From assembly GCA_019638525.1 (NCBI GenBank), contig JAHBTO010000012.1, positions 1 through 33,997 on the forward strand: a stretch of 33,997 nucleotides of DNA, given 5' to 3'. How positions within the stretch are numbered: position 1 is the stretch's first letter; every line of letters begins with the position of its first letter. The stretch comes from Ferruginibacter sp. Its GTDB lineage: Bacteria > Bacteroidota > Bacteroidia > Chitinophagales > Chitinophagaceae. The notes under the pieces are model-generated. The model saw only the letters and a list, made by a program, of their open reading frames with translations, did not search any database and had not been told where the DNA came from. Both the position numbers and the translations under genes were made by a program. Below, in pieces: positions 33,257-33,997 of the stretch.

Positions 33257-33305
33257 GGCCCCGTAGCTCAACTGAATAGAGCATTTGACTACGGATCAGA
33301 AGGTT
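33257..33305 (+). pseudogene. Degenerate tRNA-Arg copy 2, truncated after anticodon arm
   Basis: Acceptor 5' strand GGCCCCG, D arm and anticodon arm (TTTGA, CTACGGA, TCAGA; anticodon ACG) are intact, then AGGTT. After 33305 the T arm and 3' acceptor strand are missing and replaced by unrelated sequence. It is a 5' fragment of a tRNA-Arg gene. Confidence 0.75.
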
Positions 33306-33337
33306 GGAAAGTTCTTTTGGTTAACTTGCACTAATAT

Positions 33338-33411
33338 GGCTCTGTAGCTCAACTGAATAGAGCACTTGACTACGGATCAAGAGGTTTTAGGTTTGAATCC
33401 TAACAGAGTCA
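33338..33411 (+). tRNA. tRNA-Arg (anticodon ACG)
   Basis: A complete cloverleaf can be drawn: acceptor GGCTCTG with CAGAGTC (one G-T pair), D stem GCTC/GAGC, anticodon stem CTTGA/TCAAG around the loop CTACGGA (anticodon ACG at 33372-33374, read as ICG after deamination, for CGT/CGC/CGA codons), variable loop AGGTT, T arm TTAGG-TTTGAAT-CCTAA, discriminator A at 33411. CCA is not encoded. It is the only intact member of the three copies and is followed by a terminator. Confidence 0.93.
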
Positions 33412-33432
33412 CTGATTTTCAACTTACTACAC

Positions 33433-33470
33433 AAAGATTAGCTTGGTAAACCTTGCTAATCTTTTTTTTT
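33433..33470 (+). terminator. Intrinsic terminator after tRNA-Arg
   Basis: AAAGATTAGC (33433-33442) and GCTAATCTTT (33455-33464) form a perfect 10-base stem with a 12-base loop, followed by T to 33470. It closes the tRNA transcript 22 bases after the discriminator base. Confidence 0.85.
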
Positions 33471-33690
33471 AAATCCGTTCCTCACTCGATAAAGTTTAGC
33501 TTCAAATTTTTTACAAATTAGCAATAATACTTTTTCCAATTTGACCGATTTGCAAACAATTTGCAAACAAATGGCATTTAAAGCTAACAGGTAAGTGATT
33601 TGCAAATAATACTTGTTGTTATGATGTAAAAGAACTTAATCAACCTAAAGGTATTAAGAATTCGCAAATTATTTGGCAATAAAAATCAAC
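33471..33690. other. Non-coding stretch with TTTGCAAA palindromes, possible att region
   Basis: No gene is seen. The palindrome TTTGCAAA occurs three times (33549-33556, 33560-33567, 33599-33606); the first two are parts of an 11-base tandem repeat TTTGCAAACAA. Repeats like these next to a tRNA and a recombined gene fragment resemble integrase arm-type sites or iterons, but no core duplication of the tRNA 3' end was found within the window. Confidence 0.4.
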
Positions 33691-33712
33691 AAAAAAGCCT
33701 GAATAATCAGGC
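33691..33712 (-). terminator. Intrinsic terminator of the chimeric gene
   Basis: On the minus strand GCCTGA (33712-33707), loop TTAT, TCAGGC (33702-33697) and six T form a compact terminator 21 bases past the stop codon at 33733. Confidence 0.8.
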
Positions 33713-33732
33713 CTGCATTTAAACGTATTACT

Positions 33733-33996
33733 TTACCCCATTGCTTTTTTAAGTTGATGAAATTTAGGAGTCAGACTCAGTTTCCCGATTTTCTTTTCCC
33801 TGATATACTCCAATACTTCTTCTTTGTCAAAATATACCCTTCCTCTTTGTTTGTGGGACGGCAAGCCTCTTTTAATCCAGTCAGTAAGTGTAACCAGGGA
33901 GATACGAAGGAGCGCCTCATTTTTGCCGCTGCATAAAATAATACCAACAGGCGGGTTATCGCCATTATGGCTTTCGTTTTCTTTGTAATAGTTCAG
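33733..33996 (-). CDS. Partial chimeric ORF: DUF1016/YhcG nuclease segment fused to HTH
   Basis: Reading leftwards from the window edge, 87 codons end in TAA at 33733. The first 28 residues (NYYKENESHNGDNPPVGIIL, CSGKNEA) match the end of the PD-(D/E)XK core of DUF1016/YhcG nucleases, where GDNPPIGIILC is typical. From residue about 29 the protein reads LLRISLVTLTDWIKRGLPSH and RGRVYFDKEEVLEYI, the recognition part of the MerR/excisionase-like HTH proteins common on Bacteroidota mobile elements, and ends SLTPKFHQLKKAMG. In normal HTH proteins this part follows a KEAAxLL helix; here the nuclease segment KNEALLR takes its place, which points to an in-frame recombination at a short homology. The 5' part is outside the window. 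A functional fusion is possible; a frozen remnant is more likely. Confidence 0.65.
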   Translation of the reverse strand: MNYYKENESHNGDNPPVGIILCSGKNEALLRISLVTLTDWIKRGLPSHKQRGRVYFDKEEVLEYIREKKIGKLSLTPKFHQLKKAMG

Positions 33997-33997
33997 G

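Larger units (their letters stand above)
33154..33284 (+). repeat. Tandem duplication of the tRNA 5' half
   Basis: The 37 bases at 33154-33190 and at 33248-33284 are identical: six A, TTT, the GGCCCCG acceptor strand, the D arm and the first bases of the anticodon arm, offset by 94 bases. The identity includes the upstream spacer, so the copies come from a recent duplication of the gene with its flank. Confidence 0.8.

Overview
The window looks like a chromosomal segment of a Bacteroidota bacterium, most likely of the Chitinophagaceae type. The evidence is a SusC/SusD pair, a protein with a type IX secretion C-terminal domain, promoters of the Bacteroidota form (TTTG, about 19 bases, TAnnTTTG), a tRNA gene without encoded CCA, A+T-rich DNA, and an IspH with the N-terminal extension I know from this phylum. 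The genus is not determined.

Layout. Positions 1-200 hold the start of a GH13 alpha-amylase-like gene (minus), divergent from ispH (307-1533, plus). From 19232 down to 1603 on the minus strand runs one long, tightly packed polyuronate utilization locus: reductase of the DehR type, PL17 exo-lyase, KdgF, a giant T9SS-secreted protein, a PL38-type alginate_lyase-domain enzyme, SusC, SusD, an alpha/beta-hydrolase esterase, a jelly-roll lyase-like lipoprotein, KduD, KduI and an MFS uronate transporter. Divergent from it (19564-22839, plus) are a LacI regulator and a PL6 alginate lyase. A parallel beta-helix protein (minus) converges on the PL6 gene. Together these genes read as a pathway: surface depolymerisation and binding, import by SusCD, periplasmic trimming to unsaturated monouronates, transport inward, ring opening by KdgF, and conversion to 2-keto-3-deoxygluconate (KDG) by two routes (DehR, or KduI plus KduD). 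KDG kinase and aldolase are not in the window. Alginate is the best-supported substrate; glucuronan or another (acetylated) polyuronate is possible as a second one.

The rest is mostly housekeeping or uncharacterised: a DinB-like protein, an acyl-CoA (methylcrotonyl-CoA-type) carboxylase beta subunit, a GreA/Rnk-like factor with a membrane-anchored FMN glutamate-synthase-like protein and a small membrane protein, then an esterase divergent from a two-gene ATP-grasp / GCS2 carboxylate-amine ligase operon. This last cluster is the best candidate in the window for an undescribed (peptide-forming) system.

The right end (33115-33997) is a scarred tRNA-Arg locus: two degenerate tRNA copies, one with a perfect 7-bp-stem hairpin in place of its anticodon arm, followed by an intact tRNA-Arg(ACG) and terminator, a stretch with three TTTGCAAA palindromes, and the 3' end of an apparent chimeric gene joining a DUF1016/YhcG-type nuclease segment in frame to an excisionase-like HTH. 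This is what an integration hotspot looks like.
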